The notes under the pieces are model-generated. The model saw only the letters and a list, made by a program, of their open reading frames with translations. It ran no database searches and was not told where the DNA came from. Position numbers and translations under genes: made by a program. DNA of 64,000 nt, from NCBI GenBank assembly GCA_024195265.1, contig JAJLRJ010000001.1, positions 2,766,410-2,830,409 of the forward strand, read 5' to 3'. This document shows positions 1 through 12,687 of the stretch, one piece after another; positions within the stretch are counted from its first letter, which is position 1; each line of letters opens with the position of its first letter. Source of the DNA: Dendrophyllia cribrosa. Its lineage: Eukaryota > Cnidaria > Anthozoa > Scleractinia > Dendrophylliidae.

Positions 1-337
1 TACAATTGTTGTACAGTAAATCAGTCTATCTGGACACTTTTTCATTGGTTCATTTCCTGTGATAACTTGAGTGTCAATTTGCATACAATTTGCCTAATCA
101 TTTTGTACCACCTGGCACCAGTTACGAAACCAGTAAAAATGTTTTCATCTCCTGTACCTGTCAAACAGAATTAAATTATAAACCATGCAGGCTCAAATTT
201 GTATGGTAACTTAAGATTATGTAGGACAAAAGATGACAATTAAGCTGGATAATGTATTGTGTTGGTTTGAATGGTACAAACTCGCGTCCCATAAATCAAT
301 CCCCCATTGAAATCATTGCTATTACTAAGCAAGTTAG

Positions 338-373
<36 letters not shown>

Positions 374-1592
374 CCGTAACGCAACATGCATTTGTTTTGA
401 CATTCGGAGCCAATCAGCCAATCACTTCGACGGTCAGTTGCGTAGTAACACTTTCCCAGATCATGTGCTTTCAACAACAAAGATGGCCCCTAAAACATCA
501 TTGAACAAACGCAAGCAATTGAACTTGGAGACTATTAAAACCAAAAGAAAAATTAATCGTACAATCATGAAAGTCAACATGAACTGAAAAGCTGTAAAGA
601 TTTTCCGCTATCGGAATTACCTTCAGATGCTATAATTTTACATGTGCACTTTGAAGTTTTACACATGCTGCCTTCCACTGCCTCAAGGTTTGTAAGTGAT
701 CAGAATCTGTAAGCTTAATATTGCGAAGACACGAGGGCTGTAATAGAGTAAGGAAAAAATAAACAAACGTTTCTAACTTAAATCTGCTGTTCTCGTTTGA
801 GCTGATGTCAGTAATTAAGCCGTTTAAACAGATTGTGACTTTGTTTTTGCCGTTTTGGTGACTACCGTTTTTAACGCTTTGTGAAATCAACTAAACGGAT
901 AGTGTTTGCCCTTAAAACAGCTTCTTAACGGATGGTGATTGCCGTTTTAACGGAATGCGTTAAAATGAAAACGGTTCGTCTAACCGATTTACTTTTTGAT
1001 AAAGCATTTTAACTGATAACAAATGGATATCTAACACTTTCTGCTGTTTTAACGGATAGCCGTTAGTGTACGTTTTCCTGTGTGAGGTCACATTTCTGAA
1101 AGCATTGCCATGAAAATATCAATATGTTTGCTTCATTAATTTCATAATATGAAATCAGAGTCTAAATTTATCTGAAATTTCAGATATTCTTATTGTTATG
1201 GTATATTTAGCGAATGTTTTGTTCTGTACATGTATAGTAATAAAAAATAGCATATAGGTTACCTTTGCTGTTGACCAAATGTTTTAGTGGGTTTATTGAT
1301 CATCATGTAATGTCTTGCAATACAATCCTCCAAGTTGCAACCATTTTAGTTGCATTCATCATTGTGATCAAAATTTTGTCAATGCGACCTGATTCAGAAA
1401 AGATTGTCAAGTACCTTGCACCTTAATCTAATGAGTCAGGAGTCAAAATAATGCCCACTAAAAAAAATAACTTGGAGGATTGTAATAATGCAATTGTACA
1501 TGTCATTTAAAGCAAGCATATTAAAAAAATAACCACTGAAGAAAGATCAATGTCAATCTTCTCCCAAACTTGTTCCATAAAAAGCACTTGTA
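1..1592. other. Region upstream of the first recognised PDCD4 exon
   Basis: No exon of PDCD4 could be recognised here, so the N-terminal exon(s) probably lie left of the window. The stretch holds an (AAT)n microsatellite at 341-373, two overlapping-scale CCAAT boxes at 410-414 and 418-422, and 60 bases later a short lysine-rich ORF starting at the ATG at 483 (34 residues). That arrangement could be a promoter and first exon of something, or a degenerate transposase start; nothing decides between these. From about 830 to 1075 runs a degenerate series of short units built on AACGG. The rest shows nothing I recognise. Confidence 0.35.
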
Positions 1593-1624
1593 AATGACTA
1601 AGGAGAAAATGAATGTTGATATAG

Positions 1625-4600
1625 GTGGAGCAGGAGGAAAGGGTACTTGGGGAGCCATTAGTGAAGTTCTGGATGAAAATTTCACCAAGGTCAGAGACCA
1701 ACATGATCCAAACTATGAATCAGAGGAAGATGAAGATGTAAGTAAGAGCAAATGTACATTGTAGAAAACTATTAATTAGGTCTTAATTTGAGTGTATATC
1801 AAGTTTGTGGTGACTTAACTGTTTAAGAAATGGTAACTAAAATAATCAAGTTTTGAAGGGTATTTTGTTCTCATAAGGTGGGGTCAGAGGGTTAGTGGAA
1901 GGTGCGTTAATTTTGAAGTTAACCCATTGACACCTGAACCACCCGTAACCGCCCGTACAAGACTCCACTGCTTTAAAAAATTGTAACTTTTCAATCGTGC
2001 GAACATTGCCTTAACTAGCAGTTGAGCATTGACTAGAAAGTCTTTCAAATTGAGATACCCAATAAACACAAAAAAGTCAGCGATTTTTGCAGAATATCAG
2101 CGTTTGAATTTGGACAATAACAAAAATTACCGTTTTTAATGTCATAGAAAAACAACAAAAATCACGTTTTTGCCTTTAGTTTTTTTTATTCAAATCATCA
2201 TGGCAAACCCAAAAATCAACATTCACAGCAAAATAGCTTAGCAGTGAATTTTTTTGCTCTTATTCGTTGCTCAGGCCGAGCTCTAGCCTCTCGTTCTAAT
2301 GCATACTGACCTTGCCTCAATTTTCAATATCACCACCGCACTGCATGCTGGGAAATGGCCAAGAATTTTGACAGCGTTCGTTTCTTTCCGCACACATTTC
2401 ATATTTATACTAAGTCCACAGCCACTCCGACCCACCGCCGAAATTTCGCGCTTGTTGTGTTCTCCTGTGGTCGCAACTTCCAAAATATGCCGCAGTAGGT
2501 CGAGAAATTCATCCAGAGTCGAGTCCCAAAGCTGCTTCGTTTCCAGGCGGCCATTTTTCCAGTTCAACGAGCAACGAGCCAAATTCGCAAACGAAGTACA
2601 ACAACTAACTCGCTTCATTGAGAAGTGGACTCTGAACTACCTCCAAGCTTAATGATGCTCACCAGGCAGCTACTAAAGATGAAAAATGGCTGTGAACTTA
2701 CCAAAAATCGTAGATAATTCATATTGGACCCTTTATTGCAAATCAAGCAAGCAAAATGAGATCGTCACAATGACGTTTCCAGTAAACTCGAGCCTTCAGA
2801 GTTTTAGAACAGCAGCACTTTCAATGGTAACTCCAAATATGCAGTCACGAAATCCTATGGGGCGTGTGTATGCAGAAAATCACTCAAAAACGTAAAAATC
2901 CTCAGGTGTGAATGGGTTAAAGGTGATCTAAATGTGAGCCATCTTCACATTATGAAGGATCTTGAACATCCACAGACATTACCGAATAAATCTGACAATT
3001 TAGAGCCATTAATGAGACAGTACGAGGAGAGTTGATCAGCAATCACTCTATCAAGGTCTGTTTAAAGTACAAGTAGTAGTACTTAAGTCAGTAATATTAT
3101 TATCCATGTATTATTATGCTGTAGAACATTTTTTTGCTTATTTGATGGGAATATTATTTTGTTAGGAGCCTTTTGAGATTGAAATGTGTAAACCAGAGCT
3201 GACAGAGGAAGAGTTTAGCAAAAACATCACACCCATTGTCCAGGTAATGCAGGATTTATGGAGTAAATTAAATCTATTCACCTTTCCACTCCCAGAGTCA
3301 ATTATTGAGACATGGGTGTTAGTTACTCAAAATAGCATCACCCTTGATTGAGCACTGCACCCCTCAACAAGAACCCAGGGGCCGAATTCACGAAACCCTC
3401 CTAAGTTAAGACATACCCTAAGTATTGTTTCTTAACAATAGCCTATTGTCATTCCAACAATAGCCTATTGTTAAGAAACAATACTTAGGATATGTCTTAA
3501 AGGCCCATCTGCACTTACCGTGATGCACCGCGCATTGTTTATTTTGATTTGGACTTCGATAAATGCGATCTCTTGCGAAGTGAAATTTTTGCCTCTCATC
3601 TCCAGGAAGAAATGAACACTGAGTTTGGAATTTTGTTCGACATCAATTTTAAAATTTATTAGTCCTAAGAAGCGGTCCTGTTAGATATCAAAAGCCCGTA
3701 TAACATATCTCGCATTTTGTCTGGGGCCGCTCAACCCGCCTTTAATAGTGTAGCTCCAGGCAACTCCAGGGCAACTCCAGTCGCCGAGGCAGTTTCCTCC
3801 GCTTCAAAAGTTCGCATCGAAAACATTTTCATGTTGTGGGACGAGGTAAACCTTCTGCTCTTTTTACCGAAAGTTTAAGGTCGATGCCGCTTAAAACGAA
3901 ACCTCCAGCGAGCCGAGAAGTGTTTGTATTTTGAGGGCTGTTGTCCAGTCGGCGTTTCTGATTTGCATCGGGCATAATTAATGAGCTCCGCTGGCGAAGG
4001 ACGTTTTATTGGCTTTAGAAGTTTGCATGGAAAAAACTTCGATGGCTAGGGACAGGGAAAACCTCCAACTTCCATGGAATATTTCACATAGATGCTGGAA
4101 AAAACGACTCTGCCGGCGAGCCGAGAAGTTTAAGCATTTTCTGATGTTGACATCTCCAGGTTCCGGTCGAACGGTCACGGTTATCGATGGAAAGATTCAA
4201 ATGTCAACTCACAGTATCTGGAAAACAAATGTACTAAAAAATTACAGTGAAAAGATTTGAAGATAAATCTTAACTAGTAGGCAATCTATATACCTATTTC
4301 TTTTCCACGGACGACCGAATTTCTGAGCCAAACCTTCTGAAGGTTCTTGTTTCTTGACAGCCGGCCTCGAGCCTTCGGCAGCGATGCTTAGAAAACGTAT
4401 CAGTAACGATGGAAAATAAAAGAAAACAGACAAAAACAAGATGCAATGCCTTGAATATGAACTAAATATTTCAAAGAAATGATTTTCAAGTTAATAGACA
4501 TGTAAACGGATTTTCTTAAGAATCAAACTTCACCGACACAAAACTAGAATTTCTGGGGCCATGAAATTCTAGAACGCCCGCAATGAATCACGGTAAGTGC

Positions 4601-7600
4601 AGATGGTCCTTTAACTTAAGAGGGCTTCGTGAATCCGGCCCCAGAGCTTTAAATTTATGAATCACTTGAGTTCAAGATCGGCAATTATTTGAAACATATA
4701 ATGTCAAAGTAAAATGTAAAACATCACGTTTTGCTTCAAACCAACTGCAGAACTTTATTCTCATACATCAGTGATTTGTCTTTTCTTTCCTTAACTCTTT
4801 CTTTTGAAAAAAAAGAGTAGAAGTTCTGATGTTTCAAAATGGTGCTATCTGCTCTTTTATTTATTTAACAACCAGGTTCTGATAATTTGGAATATTTTTG
4901 TCTTTTTTTTTCAGGAATACTTTGAGCATGGAGAAACTGATGATGTTGCAGTGAGTATCGATACAGAGTCTTATTATTTGAACATATTAAATTAAGTATT
5001 GTCTAGGTATGCATCATTCACTACTTCATTTATCATTGTTTATTATTGTCTGTCAATGTAAGAAAAACTTAATTTAATTAAAGGAAACATTACATATACA
5101 GTTAATCAAGGTTCTGGACTGAAGATACTGTACCATTAGGCTATTAAGCAAAGATTTGCCATGTTTAATTGTCATCTTAATAATGTCAGTTATCGATAGT
5201 TCATACTGATCGAGACACCATCAGGACCAGAAAAATTGTCTGTAATTAACCGGGTGGCCATATTAAGTGGGTTAATTTTATAGAAAATATACTCTGGCCT
5301 TTATTCTGCAAAGACCAAGGAAACTGTTTGTTGCATAACAAGGTGTCCACAAAGCAGGTTTTCAGACTGTTGTTTATTTCCATTCAGTGTATTTAATTAC
5401 GCAGTGTAATGAATATCAGTGTTCCTTTGGATAATGATTTTTTGTTCTTTTTTTTATAGATGTCCCTTTCAGAACTTAACATTTCTTCCAGGAAGTATAA
5501 GGTCAGTGCACATTGGCTTTCACTTTCAAATAGGCAGTATACATATTTAAACCTGAAAATGCGACCCCAGCTGACAACCTTTTTTATATGGTTAATCGTT
5601 TACACTGAAATTCCTATTATGTATGAAAAATCAGATACTCCTTGATAAATGGTAATCAGTAGGGAATTCTACAATGAAATTAAACTTGATGGTTTTATGG
5701 TTATTCCAGTTGTATTCAGTGTACACGTTTGTGACATCTGTAACAGACTTGCATGTTTACATGCATGTGCAGGGCTGGAGACTAACATTTAAACTTAAAT
5801 TACTTTATTGGATGGCAACCAACAGTTGAAATAAAACTGGTCAAGTTTTCATTACTGCTGCAGTTTTTAGCTTATAGTGACAGCTACTCAAGGCTTAAAT
5901 TATCTGGAGCCCTGCATTTACATTGTTTTTTCAATATGTATGTCCAAAAGATCACACTGGCTGTGTAATTTATTATTAATAATATTATTATTAAAACAAA
6001 CTTCATTGCTTTATTTCAATGAACACAGGTTCCTGCTATGGCAGTTTGCCTTGCATTGGAAAAGAAAGTAAGTTAAATGTGATACATGTATACATGCAAC
6101 CAATTATTATTATATTATGTACACATTGTTAACTGGAAACATTGTGCCAGCTAGATGTTCTGTAATATACAACACTGAACCTCACCTTTTACTGATGATT
6201 AAAAATGATATTTTACTTTCTTTAACTTCCTTTCACAGGCAACTCAGAGAGAGATGGCATCTGTGTTAATCTCTGATCTTTATGGCAAACACCTTACCCA
6301 ACATGACATTGCAAAAGGTATGTATTGCATATGTTGTAGTTAATTTTTTATTTTAGGTAATTTGTTTTTCCTTTGTTTCAAATTCATTAGCATATATTAC
6401 CATACCCAAAAACAATGGAAAAATAAAAATTACCTGAGATAAAAAATTAAATACTTAACACATACATCAGTTTTGTTTCTAAACACTGCACATAAAGACT
6501 TCTGAATAGATATAATTATTTTCAATTGATGTTTTTCCAAATTTTGTCAGTACTCATCTCTGCATCGCCATGTTGTTTGTCAGTTGTTATTGCATACTTT
6601 ATAGTGGTTGATTGACAACTGAACTAGGTGAGAATGGCCAGGCTCCTTTTGTACTGGAACTTTCAGTTTTATTACAACATAAACATAATTATTATACAGT
6701 ATTTTTTTTGCTGGGTCTTCAATTCATGGATTGATGAAACATTGTATGTAAACATTTCTGTTTTGAAAGGAATGGGGTCCCAAAATGAACTCATGTTTGC
6801 TTTACGTATTGTAGCCTTATGGAATATTCTAATTATTTACAGGATTTCAACAGCTGTTGGATGATCTTGATGACCTTTCTTTGGACACTCCCGAGGCACC
6901 TGAAGTATGTAATTATCATGTGCATAATTTGTACTGTAGCATCAACACATTGTCCTTTTCATTTGTGTCTCTTTCCTGTTTACTTGAGAAGTACATTTTT
7001 CAGTTATCCTTGTAGTTCTTTTAAATATTTCAGTATTTTAAATATTTTAATTCTCCAACATTGTTTATGGGGGGTTTACAGCTGCCACAAAGACTGACTG
7101 AAATGAGTTTGTTCTTTTTTATTTTTTTATGTGAAGATGGTGGGAAAGTTTATCGCTCGTGCTATTGCTGATGACTGTCTGCCTCCAGCTTTTATCAACA
7201 ATTTGGGTGATGCTCCCCCAGAATCTAATCAAGGGTAAGTTGTTTAAATGTACTGATACTTTTTTAAAAGTTTATTAACCCTTTAACTCCCAAGAATGCT
7301 AAATATCAAAATTCAAGAAAAAAAACATTTTTATTTCATAATTTTTGTAAAATATTCAAAAACAAATTACATGTAATGGTACCATACAAAGCTACATTAT
7401 GTACTACCAAAGGGGTTTCATTTGAATGGTCACACCACAGGATTTTGCCAACAGACTCAAATGTCTAAGTGTCTCCATAACTCACTCTGGGAGTGAAAGG
7501 GTAAATTTATAATAAGTCTCTTCTGAAGCTGAACCACACATTAAGAATCAGACATTTTGTTAAGTACATCTTGCTTTTTATATTCAATATTGTGAGTGGA

Positions 7601-10191
7601 ATAAAGCCCTAAGTGACTTCTGATCAACTGTTAGATTCTCCTTCCAGTTTGTATTGTATATGCTTATGTAACAAAGGGAGAATTTGGCTTCAGATCAGGA
7701 GTCACTTAGGGCCTGATATTTCACATAATGTTTGGAATAAGGCACTAAGTGACTCCGGATCTATAGCCAAATTCTCCCTTTGTTACATGAGTATATACAG
7801 TACAAACTGGAAGGAGAGTCTAGCAGTTGATCAGAAGTCACTTAGGGCTTTATTCCACTCACCCCTTCATTATTTTGTTCTTTAATGCCATTCTGTAACA
7901 GGAAAGCTTTGACTGAAGCAGATGTGTTATTGAGAATGAAACATGGAATGGTACGCCTGGACAGTGTGTGGGGTGTTGTTGGGGGACGTCGCCCTGTAAA
8001 ACATCTTGTTAAAAAGGTGAGTAGACTACGAGCAGTCTCTCTTTCCCAGCCTAGTCCATCGAGCGAGAAGCGAAAAAACATTAGCGAGCGGAAAATGGTC
8101 ATGCGAAACCGCCCCAAGTTTCGCGTGACCATTATCCACTCGCTAATGTTTTTTCGTTTCTCGCTCAACGGACTAAGCTGGAAAAGACAGACTGCTCGTA
8201 GTCTAAAAGGTGAGAATTCTGGCCAGTGTTGCTGCTATGGTAGAAATGGTCTTTGGTAAAAAAACACTTGGATTACGTTGGCCATTTGACCTGAAAAGTG
8301 CATAGTTGCAAAAACAAATAGGTTCAAATTAACATGCATAAAGTGAAGTTCTGCAAACACATTTAATAATAATTTTTCTTGACTGTGTAGATGAACTTGC
8401 TGCTGAAGGAGTACCTGTCTTCAGAAGATGTTGAGGAAGTAAGTCTCTTTGTGACCTATAAAATCCCATGTTGTAATACTTCAGTGTAATGTTAATTGCA
8501 CACCCTTGGTTGTAATTTCATGCAATTTATAGAAGTAATAAAAGGACCCATAAGTGTTATTCTCTATTATCCCATATCGTAGATTTTAAGATTTGTTTTC
8601 TTCTCAGGCAAGTCGCTGTGTCCAAGAGTTGGAAGTGCCTCATTTCTACCATGAGCTGATCTACGAGGTATTATTTTTATACTCAGTATTGCTGCAGCCC
8701 TATTGGTAGCCCTATTCTCCAATACGAGAGATGGAAGATGGATGATGATGATTGCTTCAACCATCATAATGGTTGAGCAAATACATACTTAATATTTTAC
8801 CAACTTCTCCCCACTTGTTCTATAAGAAAATTATAGGGACAAGGAAGGAGAAATGGTATTTTGATATTGAGGATTGAAGGGTTATTAGGTATCATTTCCC
8901 TAACTCAGTTTTACTGTGTGTTTTGACAGGCCATTGTTATGATGCTGGAAGATTCCCATGAACGAGTGATGTCATTGATTAAGACCTTGTTTCAGTTCTT
9001 CTCAAAGACCAACATTGTCAAACCAGACCAAATTAAAAATGTAAGCTTGCAGCATTTTGACTTGCCACAACTCTACACAACAGTCCCCCGCCTCTGGAAA
9101 GGTTTGACCCCACACTGTGGTGTACATAACTTACTCCTTAGTGCAACAACAACGAAACCTTTATTTATCCAGGAAATCCTTAATTCACTACCGAGTGGCT
9201 CAAAGGAGCCAGGAAGAGGGGATGGCGAAAATTCCAATACTGAAAACCAAACAGCATCATTGTAAAGAAATTTAAATGGTCGCACCGTAGATTTTCATCC
9301 ACAGACAAAAACTTTGGCACCACATTTCACCACTTAAGGTGTGTCTCTGTGCAAGTGTAAGGGAGAATGGAGCCTGCTGATGACTAACATCCTGTTTCGT
9401 CAAATGATTTTTTTCAGGGATTTGAACGTGTGTTTGACTCGTTTGCCGATATACAGTTGGATATTCCAAATGCCCATACCAGCCTGGAGAAATTTACTGA
9501 CATGTGCGCTCGTGATGGAATTATTCCAATTTCTTTAACTCTGAAAGTTCCATCCAGGTATGAAACTTAATACATGTATACCCTATTCATAAATGGCGGC
9601 CGATTTATTTATTCTTTTATATTCATGCTAATCAGCTTTACTAGCCTCATTTTAGAGCAAAATTTCTTTTGAATTTTGCACATGCTAACGAGGCTAGTTG
9701 GGCTGATTAGCATGAATAGAAAAGAATAATAAACCGCCGCCATTTAAGAATGGGGTCTATAGCAAATTAATTATGTTTATACCACTGACATTATCCCCGC
9801 TTTTATTAGAATGTAAACTTTTTGGAGTATAGGACTTTTAGAATCTCATGGCTCTGATTTATTCTTACCCCTGAAAAACCCGCTAAAAGTTACACTCAGG
9901 TGATTTTAAAAAGCATGCCCTGTAAAGTACCATATTTTGTGTAGGAAAACATCTGGGGACAGAGAAAAGTTGCTGTTTCTTTTGAAAACTGTAAAAACCG
10001 GGCTAAATTAGTGTATAAAAATTTACATGATCTGCCCTGAAAATGCAGCGTAATTTTCCATTTTCTTCGCAGTTTATCACAAGGGCTGCTTATTGATTCA
10101 TGGCATCTTCTGTTTTTTTTTCTTTTTTTTTTTGTACAGGGGCCGCAAGCGCTTTGTGAGTGAGGGTGATGGAGGACTTGTGAAAGCATAA
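1625..10191 (+). CDS. PDCD4: Programmed cell death protein 4 (5' partial, 14 exons)
   Basis: PDCD4 blocks translation by binding the helicase eIF4A through two MA3 domains. Exons: 1625-1737, 3166-3243, 4915-4950, 5460-5501, 6029-6067, 6239-6317, 6843-6904, 7137-7234, 7902-8016, 8391-8438, 8608-8667, 8930-9040, 9418-9557, 10140-10191. All junctions are GT-AG and keep frame, giving 357 residues against 469 in human, so about 100 N-terminal residues are missing. The first exon opens with GGAGGKGTWG, matching the conserved motif before MA3-1. MA3-1 begins at EYFEHGETDDVA; MA3-2 at MNLLLKEYLSSEDVEEA, with ELEVPHFYHELIYEAIVMML in the middle. The protein ends SRGRKRFVSEGDGGLVKA, close to the family C-terminus. 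An ATG at 1594 is in frame, but the acceptor just before 1625 fits the family better. The family assignment is firm; the start is open. Confidence 0.93.
1919..2920. mobile_element. TTAA-flanked non-autonomous element, copy A (piggyBac/Looper-like)
   Basis: Lies in the first visible PDCD4 intron. It is bounded by TTAA on both sides and has inverted ends of about 15 bp: CCCATTGACACCTGA on the left and TCAGGTGTGAATGGG on the right. A second copy lies at 18602-19814. TTAA target sites with CCC-starting ends are typical of piggyBac-type transposons (established knowledge). No transposase ORF is present, so this is a non-autonomous derivative; the ORFs inside it are short and not credible genes. 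Confidence 0.75.
3378..4642. mobile_element. Fold-back MITE split by a later insertion
   Basis: The outer ends are inverted copies: GGGGCCGAATTCACG at the left and CGTGAATCCGGCCCC at the right. Inside, 3408-3448 and 3458-3498 form a hairpin with 41-nt arms and two mismatches. Joining 3378-3500 to the right end after 4614 gives a roughly 150-bp almost perfect palindrome, so the 1.1-kb block between is an insertion. It sits in the PDCD4 intron between exons 2 and 3. Confidence 0.7.
3497..4614. mobile_element. TTAA-flanked element nested in the fold-back MITE
   Basis: Bounded by TTAA at 3497-3500 and 4611-4614. Inverted ends of about 24 bp start AGGCCCATCTGCACTTACC and end GGTAAGTGCAGATGGTCCT. 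The GGCCCAT stretch near the end is shared with the element at 19832-24444, suggesting related TTAA-specific families. The interior has two diverged repeats around 3908 and 4117 (both containing GAGCCGAGAAGT) and no transposase ORF. Confidence 0.7.
7275..7504. mobile_element. Short Looper-like MITE
   Basis: Begins TTAACCCTTTAACTCCCA and ends TGGGAGTGAAAGGGTAA, an inverted pair with one base lost from the right TTAA. It lies in the PDCD4 intron between exons 8 and 9. A similar element is at 48839-49035, and internal fragments of the same family (containing AATGGTCACACC or its complement) recur near 9270, 47200 and 59830. Confidence 0.6.
7592..7862. repeat. 271-bp fold-back element
   Basis: The whole stretch folds on itself: the left half from GTGAGTGGAATAAAGCCC is matched by the right half ending GGGCTTTATTCCACTCAC, with arms over 110 nt and moderate divergence. 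Each arm also carries two copies of a CACTTAGGGC-type motif. It ends 40 bases before PDCD4 exon 9. Confidence 0.7.
8022..8205. repeat. 184-bp fold-back MITE abutting a splice donor
   Basis: Inverted arms of roughly 80 nt run from TAGACTACGAGCAGTCT at the left to AGACTGCTCGTAGTCTA at the right, with a TA at each edge. The donor of PDCD4 exon 9 is GTGAGT at 8017-8022, so the first base of the element is the sixth base of the donor. No coding potential. Confidence 0.75.
9577..9761. repeat. 185-bp fold-back MITE
   Basis: Inverted halves: left TATACCCTATTCATAAATGG, right starting CCATTTAAGAATGGGG and ending TCTATA. It lies in the last PDCD4 intron, only 19 bases after the donor of exon 13. Arms are interrupted by small mismatches. 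Confidence 0.65.
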
Positions 10192-11230
10192 CTCCTCTAG
10201 CTGTGTATCCAGGGAGCAATTGATGAGCCAGACATACAACCAATAAATAAGGCTTACTTTACAGGGAGAACTTTCTTGTTTGAATGGGAATTTCACTTGT
10301 ACACTTTGATTCTTACGGGAGGTTCAATGTATAGCTCGGCATGGTCTAGTTTCCTTCGTATTTGTTATTTTGGTTACTCGTGTACAGGTCCTCTGTTGCA
10401 CGGCAATTACCAAGTAAGATTTGTGAAGGGAACTGCTATAAGCAATTGTAATTTCTTATCCAATATTATCTATGTTGTGTCGTTCCTCCCCACCCCACAG
10501 ACCACACCCCTTTTTCCTTCTCTTTGAACGATGCCTTAAATTCATAACTATCAAAGATATAGTAAGTAAACCAGCTTCCACTGTCCCTTTTTGCTTATTC
10601 TGTTGGAATTTAGCGCGTCTGAAAACAGCTAAAAAAAAGTAAATGAATCAACAGTCATAAAGGTACCGAACAAGAAATTAGAACGTCTTTGTAAATAAAG
10701 GCATTTTTCTTCTGTTGTTACAAATTTTAAAATATGTTGTAACTTATTGGCGAAAATTGTTTTCGTCAACATTTTACGCTTTTTTAGTTTTTTCAGTTGC
10801 GGGTTTTTGTTAGCTATTGGCATGAAATTGCAACATGATAAAGCGACCACCACAACAGTTGTAGAAAAAAAGTAGTAGCCCTGGTGTTTCTGCGTGTGAA
10901 ACACAATTGAATTGAGTAATTGAATAACTAGGTGGGAGATTATTAGTACGTTTGTCTTCGCTGATTTTCACGTAACGTTTCGTATTCTTCCCTATTGAGT
11001 ATCTTACGTTTGCGCTACATGACGTGTTGCTACAAGCTACATCTGAAGGCAAACTTGCGGCTTGTCAACTTTCTCTCAAATTTTATTTCAATTTTCTTTT
11101 TCATTTATCGACAGTAAAAATCAGCCCAGATATCTCAGTTTTCTTATTCAAACACATTGTCTCCCTGCTCTTATGTGTAAATTGTACAGAATCTCTGGCT
11201 TATAAAACTTTGTAAACAAATAAAAAAATT
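10192..11230 (+). other. Likely PDCD4 3' untranslated region
   Basis: After the TAA at 10189-10191 no further PDCD4 coding sequence is seen. Two AATAAA signals on the same strand, at 10694-10699 and 11219-11224, could end the transcript. No gene was recognised on either strand in this stretch. Confidence 0.45.
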
Positions 11231-11754
11231 CAAACTGACAGTGTTGAGGGTAGCGTATTTTAACTCCAGCCATTACGTGAACTCGCGCTTCTGACAATTT
11301 GTCTCGCCACTCTCGCTCCAAAGGGCCTGCAGAGTGGGTAATATCGATTTTACCAGAATATATATTTAGCCAAACTTCAATTCAAAAGCAGTCAGTGGTA
11401 AAATTTCACGTTGATCTGACTTTGAAAAGACCGCTTAAAAGCCGATTGAAAAATGTAGGTATGGTCTCCAGAAAACTGTATCGAAACACCTTAACAGTGA
11501 AGAAGTTTTACAGTCCACAAAGTACACAAGTAAATGCAAACAATTTCCTCTGGGAAATATGTAGTTAAAATAGCAAACAGGGCTCAGAATGGTCACAAGA
11601 ACAGCAACAAATTACAGGCTCAACTCACCCAAGTTGCGGTACAACATCTACAGACTCGAAGGAGGTAGATAAACTTCACTTATACACGGTGTCAATTTAC
11701 AATACATGCTCTTCCATCGAGCCGTGTTTTTAAACAACAATAGATTAATTACTT

Positions 11755-11796
<42 letters not shown>

Positions 11797-12687
11797 ACAA
11801 TGGCGAGCCGAAGGCGAGCCATTGTAAACGCCCATACAGATCGGACGCGAATATTTTATCGTACTTATGAAATGAAACAATGAGTAGACATCTGTATGAA
11901 AAGTTAATGCATACTAATTAGCTGAGCAGTTGTCTGTATCAAAAGTTAATGCTACTGTTTAATAATTCATCAACTCAGTTGATTTGTATTGGGGTTTACA
12001 AACCTTCATTAAATTTTCATTTCTTTTGTACTTTCCTTATGAATTATTAATGAATTTTATAAACTAATTTATAAATCATCTAACTAAATTAATTATATAT
12101 ATATATGAGATTGTTTTAAAAACGATAAAAACTATCCTTTAATAGGACCTATGTACAGTGAAACTGTTCTGACACGGGGAGGGAGTAACCTATCTTTAAG
12201 TGCATGTGAATTCATTCTGTCTGGAAAAATTACATGAAAGGCTTTACAGTACGAGCTTCTTTTTTTCCTTCGAATCGCTCGCGGCGCCTGGTTTGCATGA
12301 AATGAGCGGCCGTCACGTTTACTTTGGATTGTTCAAAATTTCTTTACGACTAGCTTTGATTCTGGCCAACCCAGACGTTGTCATAAAATTTTCCAACTTG
12401 ATTTATACAAACGTGACAATTCTTTATTATCATTTGGGTAATGAAAAATTTATGGATATCAAAGGTTCGCAACATATCTCACAGTTCAGAATTTGAACTG
12501 GTGAAAATTTTGCGCTATTTTATTGTTTAGATCTTGACTTGCGATTGGCTAATTTCAATTTGTCTCAACATTTGTCTGGGTGGCCTTGATTCGTGTGATC
12601 GCACTGTAAATACGACGTTTACAACTTTGTTGATCAGTTCTAATTCTTTTGGCCCTTGTTTGTAGGTCTTTGTGATTAATAAGTGTT
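11231..12687. other. Intergenic region between PDCD4 and the methyltransferase
   Basis: The two genes converge here. Besides the hairpin element at about 11748-12080, the stretch has a short (TA)n near 12095-12106. An AATAAA for minus-strand transcripts lies at 12518-12523, about 165 bases past the methyltransferase stop and a plausible poly(A) signal for it. The ORF at 12200-12496 shows no recognisable domain and is not called. Confidence 0.4.
11748..12080. repeat. Hairpin element, copy A (covarying stem)
   Basis: Contains ATGAGCGGGA, then a perfect 25-bp stem (11780-11804 with 11818-11842), then CGGACGCGAATA. After the hairpin come two diverged direct repeats containing AAAAGTTAATGC (near 11898 and 11941), then an AT-rich tail with CCTTATGAATTATTAATG. 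The same order of parts occurs at 54795-55100 with a different stem sequence. No ORF. Confidence 0.7.

Noticed and set aside
483..587. Lysine-rich short ORF as PDCD4 exon 1
   Set aside because: It does not resemble the PDCD4 N-terminus and lacks a donor of the right phase.
2283..2652. Pair of 110-residue ORFs on opposite strands
   Set aside because: They lie within the TTAA-flanked element, recur at 19009-19351, and have no domain.
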